This document shows, one piece after another, positions 60,022 to 64,000 of a stretch of 64,000 bases of DNA. Position 1 is the stretch's first letter; every line of letters starts with the position of its first letter. The notes under the pieces are model-generated. The model did not search any database and was not told the DNA's origin. It saw nothing but the letters and a program-made list of their open reading frames with translations. The stretch is taken from NCBI GenBank assembly GCA_050696075.1, contig JBOGUF010000149.1, positions 1 through 64,000 of the forward strand. Direction: 5' to 3'. A program made the position numbers and the translations under genes. This DNA comes from JBOGUF01 sp050696075. GTDB lineage: Bacteria > Chloroflexota > Chloroflexia > Thermomicrobiales > UBA6265.

Positions 60022-60164
60022 GCCGCTCCGCCCCACGCCGCGAGTCAGCCGACGATCGGGTTGCGGCCAGGTACCGTAATGACGCCGGTAAAACGTCGTC
60101 TTAGCTCGGAACAAGCCACAAGTCCTTTGATTTGACCAGGGCAGGCACGGGAACTTGATGGTCC

Positions 60165-60222
60165 TTACACCGGCAAGAGCCCTTCGACCTTGAAGCGTTC
60201 GGCGTTGAGGATCGACGCCCCG
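60165..60222 (-). repeat. asd 3'-tail copy 3
   Basis: Minus-strand reading GASILNAERFKVEGLLPV plus TAA stop, against GASILNAELFRVEGLLPV in the intact asd. Homology covers about 18 codons and ends abruptly near 60222. The rest of the spacer 60022-60286 has no gene. Confidence 0.85.
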
Positions 60223-60286
60223 CGAACTGGGATGGATTTGGACGCCTTCGTGCTAATCTATCCATTGGCACCAGTTGGAGGAGCGC

Positions 60287-60619
60287 ATGAGGGCAACAGC
60301 GGCATACAGTGCAACGGACTATCTGTTTCGCGACGAGGGAGCGGTCCGCGCCTATCTGGACGAGCATCCGGAGGTCATTCCGGCACTGGTCGAAGCCAGC
60401 CGACTGTTGCCGCACTCCTTTGGTATGAACGCTGCCATCGTGCTCGACGTATTGACCGATCCGGAGGAACCAGACGCTACGAACCTTTTTGCGCTCATAC
60501 GGACCTCATTGGAGCCCAACGAGGCGCTCCCGTTGCTCGACGACTTCAACGAGCGTTGGTGGCGCCCCGTCTCCGCGACCTTCGACGCCGATGTCCATTT
60601 CGGCCTCGACTATGTCTGA
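60287..60619 (+). CDS. Small partner of HEPN-like protein, possible antitoxin
   Basis: 110 residues: MRATAAYSATDYLFRDEGAV, helical LDEHPEVIPALVEASRLLPH, and an end NERWWRPVSATFDADVHFGL. ATG 60287 has GGAGGAG just upstream. It overlaps the HEPN-like gene by 8 bases. The arrangement (small gene, overlap, HEPN-like gene) is that of toxin-antitoxin or MNT-HEPN pairs, but the nucleotidyltransferase motif GSxxxGxxxxxSDxD is absent, so it is not an ordinary MNT. The role is inferred from position. Confidence 0.6.
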   Translation: MRATAAYSATDYLFRDEGAVRAYLDEHPEVIPALVEASRLLPHSFGMNAAIVLDVLTDPEEPDATNLFALIRTSLEPNEALPLLDDFNERWWRPVSATFDADVHFGLDYV

Positions 60620-60995
60620 GCCGTTCGAATGGCGGCATCTCCTTGACCTTGCTCTGGAACTCGCACAGCACGCAGATGACGAGACTCGACTGCGAACGGC
60701 GGTCAGTCGCGCCTATGACGCCGCTTATTGCAGCGCGGCAGAATATGTGCTGGCGAATACGCCGAACCTGAAACGCACAGACCTCACACATGACGCTGTT
60801 TGGCATGTGTTCCGGACTCCAAGCAACCGCGATCGCTGGACGATCTTCGACGACGGGATGAATCTCAAGCATCACCGTATCGACGCGGACTATTGGCGAC
60901 CGATGCAGGCCCGTCGACCGGCATCGATTATGCGCGACGCGCTTTATCGATCCGCGCGGATCTTGAGATTGCTCGAAAGGCTGGAACCTGAGTCA

Positions 60996-61007
<12 letters not shown>
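60612..61007 (+). CDS. HEPN-like protein, possible toxin
   Basis: 131 residues, all helical. RLRTAVSRAYDAAYCSAAEY and VLANTPNLKRTDLTHDAVWH follow the HEPN pattern 'sraYyaaf.aa...l ... R-x4-H' with RTDLTH as the R-x4-H motif; then FDDGMNLKHHRIDADYW and SARILRLLERLE. HEPN proteins are often RNases in toxin-antitoxin and defence systems. ATG 60612 is coupled to the partner gene. The last 12 bases overlap the 3' end of asd convergently (60996-61007), so its stop codon lies within the asd coding region. Confidence 0.65.
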
Positions 61008-62057
<1,050 letters not shown>

Positions 62058-62091
62058 TGATTGCTCCTTTCGGTCGCAACGGGTCAGGGGT

Positions 62092-62529
62092 CGGGAGTCA
62101 GGAGTCAGGGACGACGTTCGAGCTTACGCTCAAGAGCGTTTCTTAGAGAAGCGAGTTGTTTGCCTAAGGGCACGACGATTTCCTTCACTTCCTCGAATTG
62201 TGCGGCCTTCAGATACCCAAATCGGACCGCTAATTCACATTGCGTTTCAACCTCCGCCAATGAACTACGAGCAATAGAGATGGCTTGCAAATACTCCTTC
62301 GTCGATTCCCTGGTGTGTCCCTCCGCGACGTTGGATGGAATTGAAACGGCAGCTCGGCGCAGTTGATTTGCCAGACCATACAGTTCGTGACGAGGAAATG
62401 CTTCGGTTTGCTTGTGGATCATTTCCGCGAGGTCCATCCCTAGTTTCCACACCCGAAGATCCCGAAAGCTCTCAATCACCTTCGCTCCTCTCGTCGCCTT
62501 TGCCCCTGACTCCTGACTCCTGACCCCTG
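62092..62529. mobile_element. S23-type cassette bounded by inverted short-unit repeats
   Basis: Left arm GGTCAGGGGTCGGGAGTCAG and GAGTCAGGG (62090-62110), right arm CCCCTGACTCCTGACTCCTG and ACCCCTG (62503-62529), inverted to each other, enclose one gene (62105-62479). The arms reach into the stop codons of both the S23 gene and the aspartokinase gene. This is the arrangement expected of a small inserted cassette; transposition ability is not shown. Confidence 0.5.
62105..62479 (-). CDS. Four-helix bundle protein (S23/IVP family)
   Basis: 124 residues: MIESFRDLRVWKLGMDLAEM, then ELYGLANQLRRAAVSIPSNV and AEGHTRESTKEYLQAISIAR, the standard S23/23S-rRNA-intervening-sequence family. Members form pentameric four-helix bundles; the related Avd protein serves diversity-generating retroelements, but no reverse transcriptase is here. 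GTG 62479 has AGGAG just upstream. It lies between aspartokinase and asd on the same strand, interrupting a metabolic pair, and its ends touch inverted repeat arrays. Confidence 0.92.
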   Translation of the reverse strand: MIESFRDLRVWKLGMDLAEMIHKQTEAFPRHELYGLANQLRRAAVSIPSNVAEGHTRESTKEYLQAISIARSSLAEVETQCELAVRFGYLKAAQFEEVKEIVVPLGKQLASLRNALERKLERRP

Positions 62530-63981
62530 TCACCCAACTCGTAATGATTCGGCCAGCATGTCGGAGCGGCGGGGGCGGCGGCCACGGGCGCTGGCGGTTT
62601 GGGGGCGGATGAAGGCGGTGTGGATCGCTACGACGGCGCGGTCGGCGGCGCGGGCCGGGACGGCGGCGACGAGGGCCGCGTTCGACATCTGCTGACTCGC
62701 GGCCAGGACGGGAACGCCGGCGCGGTGGAGGACGCCGAGCATGCGGGCCAGGGCAGCGGGTTTTTCGGCCGCGCCCTGGCCGATCGCGGCGACGACGGCG
62801 ACCTCCTCGGTGCAACCGACTTCGGCCTCGAAGTCGCGGGCGCCAAGGACTTCCTCGATCCGGCACTGGGTGCGGCCACAGCCGCCGCCGGTGGCGGCGT
62901 CGACCAGGTAGGTCATGCGGCGGCGGGAGGAGGCTTGGGCGGCGAGCACGACTTCGATCCGGTCTTCGTGCAGCGCGCCGAAGACGGCCGAGGCGGCGCC
63001 GGAGAGGTCTTCCAGCTCCGGGACGTCGACGGTCAGAAGCAGCAGACCGTGCATAGCGGTGACCGCCTTGACTTGGTCGCCGGCCGCCTCGCGAGTGACG
63101 AGCGTGCCCGGCTCGGTGGGGGCGACGGTGGAAAGGATGCGGACCGGAATGCCGCGGGCGACGGCGGGACGGATGGTGCGGGGGTGGAGGACCTTGGCGC
63201 CGAAGTGGGCCAGCTCTTGGGCCTCGTCGAAGCTGACGCTCGGCACGACGCGGGCGTCGGGCACCTTGCGGGGGTCGGCGGAGAGGACGCCGGGCACGTC
63301 GGTCCAGATATGGATCTCGTCGGCGTCGAGGGCCGCGCCGAGCAGCGTTGCGCTGTAGTCGGAACCTCCGCGGCCGAGGGTGGTCGTCGTCCCGTCCGGG
63401 GCGAAGCCGATGAAGCCGGTCATGACGACGGTGAGCCCCTGGTCGAGGAGGGGGCGGACGACGGCGTTCGCCTGCTCGCGGGTGCGGACACGGTCGGGGC
63501 GAGCCGCGCCGAAGCGGTCGTCAGTGGCGATGACGCGGTCGGCGAAGAGGTGGACGGCCGGCGTGCCGCGCGATCTGAGCGTGGCGGCCATGAGGACGCT
63601 GAGTGCCTTTTCACCGGTGGCGCCGATGCGGTCCGAGTCGCGGTGGGAAAGGTCGCCGGCTTCGGCGACGTCGTTGAGGGCGTCGTCAAGCGTGGCGTGG
63701 AGTTGGTCGAGCTCGACGAGGGCGGCGAGGCGCTCCGCTTCGTCCTCGATGCCGTCTGCAATGCCGAGGTGCTTTTCGCGGATAGTGGCGGCGATGGCAG
63801 CGGCCTGGTCGCGCTCGCCGGTCGCGGCGGCGCGGGCAGCGTCGAGAAGCAGGTTAGTGACGCCGCTGGCGGCGGAGACAACCGCGGCGCGGGGTTGGGG
63901 TTGGGCCTCGGTAATCGCGGCGGCATCCCGGACGCGGTCGCGATTGCCGACCGAGGTGCCGCCGAATTTGAGGACGATCAT
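62530..63981 (-). CDS. lysC: Aspartokinase
   Basis: 483 residues. MIVLKFGGTSVGNRDRVRDA is the conserved kinase start; GFIGFAPDGTTTTLGRGGSD with YSATLLGAALDADEI is the Asp/ATP site; FGAKVLHPRTIRPAVARGIP is also family-typical. Two C-terminal ACT domains (about 310-385 and 395-455, e.g. AVVAAIGQGAAEKPAALARM) imply feedback control by Lys and/or Thr. The last 30 residues are Arg-rich. Phosphorylates aspartate, first step before Asd, whose gene is downstream. The stop codon lies within the inverted repeat arm at 62503-62529. The upstream region continues past the window end. Confidence 0.95.
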   Translation of the reverse strand: MIVLKFGGTSVGNRDRVRDAAAITEAQPQPRAAVVSAASGVTNLLLDAARAAATGERDQAAAIAATIREKHLGIADGIEDEAERLAALVELDQLHATLDDALNDVAEAGDLSHRDSDRIGATGEKALSVLMAATLRSRGTPAVHLFADRVIATDDRFGAARPDRVRTREQANAVVRPLLDQGLTVVMTGFIGFAPDGTTTTLGRGGSDYSATLLGAALDADEIHIWTDVPGVLSADPRKVPDARVVPSVSFDEAQELAHFGAKVLHPRTIRPAVARGIPVRILSTVAPTEPGTLVTREAAGDQVKAVTAMHGLLLLTVDVPELEDLSGAASAVFGALHEDRIEVVLAAQASSRRRMTYLVDAATGGGCGRTQCRIEEVLGARDFEAEVGCTEEVAVVAAIGQGAAEKPAALARMLGVLHRAGVPVLAASQQMSNAALVAAVPARAADRAVVAIHTAFIRPQTASARGRRPRRSDMLAESLRVG

Positions 63982-64000
63982 GACGTAGCTCCTAGCCGCT

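Noticed and set aside
62105..62479. Avd protein of a diversity-generating retroelement
   Set aside because: No reverse transcriptase, template repeat or variable target in the window; ordinary S23 family.

Overview
This 64 kb window is GC-rich bacterial chromosome, most likely from Chloroflexota and probably Thermomicrobia-like. The grounds are the GC-rich third codon positions, frequent GTG/TTG starts, several large STAND-ATPase LuxR regulators, a Tat-exported sugar-binding protein next to MalF/MalG/UgpC-type genes, a long two-domain ThyX, a Co-type nitrile hydratase and many palindromic or short-unit repeats. The assignment rests on gene content, not on a marker gene. No rRNA, tRNA or CRISPR array was recognised.

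Layout. 0.2-8.3 kb: a DUF2283-like/archease-like pair, a BrkB-family membrane protein, a perfect parS-like palindrome, an ECF sigma factor coupled to a 1,076-residue anti-sigma-like surface protein, a macro-domain protein and an alpha/beta hydrolase. 8.3-17.7 kb (minus strand): a stress/envelope-type operon of a degenerate gluzincin, a DUF4175-like Q/G-rich membrane protein, DUF58, BatA-like and VWA proteins, with no MoxR ATPase in view. 18-22 kb: an alpha/beta hydrolase abutting a LuxR-ATPase. 22.7-27.6 kb: a complete sugar ABC transporter (ATPase, two permeases, Tat-signal binding protein) broken up by repeats. 27.9-33 kb: a thioredoxin-like gene with an in-frame TGA (candidate selenoprotein), a THUMP-like methyltransferase and a second LuxR-ATPase.

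33.4-46.4 kb is an accretion island. The 3' end of thyX occurs five times in the same orientation: once intact at 44.64 kb and four times as 70-135 bp tails at 39.6, 38.7, 35.1 and 34.1 kb. Cargo lies between the tails: UPF0175/DUF3368 and VapBC toxin-antitoxin pairs, an IS256-type element inside a DUF2971 gene, and a sigma/anti-sigma pair with a methylamine-dehydrogenase-like (Mau) set whose light chain lacks one of the two TTQ tryptophans. 46.6-51.9 kb: a methyltransferase, a nitrile hydratase operon (beta, alpha, accessory-ferredoxin fusion), a hydrolase pseudogene, NUDIX, a 2TM protein and a DinB-like protein.

52-64 kb repeats the accretion theme with another housekeeping gene. The 3' tail of asd (aspartate-semialdehyde dehydrogenase) recurs at 52.55, 59.14 and 60.17 kb upstream of the intact gene, again separating toxin-antitoxin-like modules (Phd/PIN; a small partner with a HEPN-like protein). 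A third LuxR-ATPase, DUF4242 and ScyD/ScyE-like proteins lie between. asd and the aspartokinase gene begin the Lys/Thr/Met pathway and are separated by an S23-type four-helix-bundle gene enclosed in inverted short-unit repeats.

The most unusual signals are the repeated duplication of housekeeping-gene 3' ends with interposed toxin-antitoxin cargo at two unrelated loci, the candidate Sec codon, and inverted repeat cassettes inserted in frame at the same domain boundary of two LuxR-ATPase genes.
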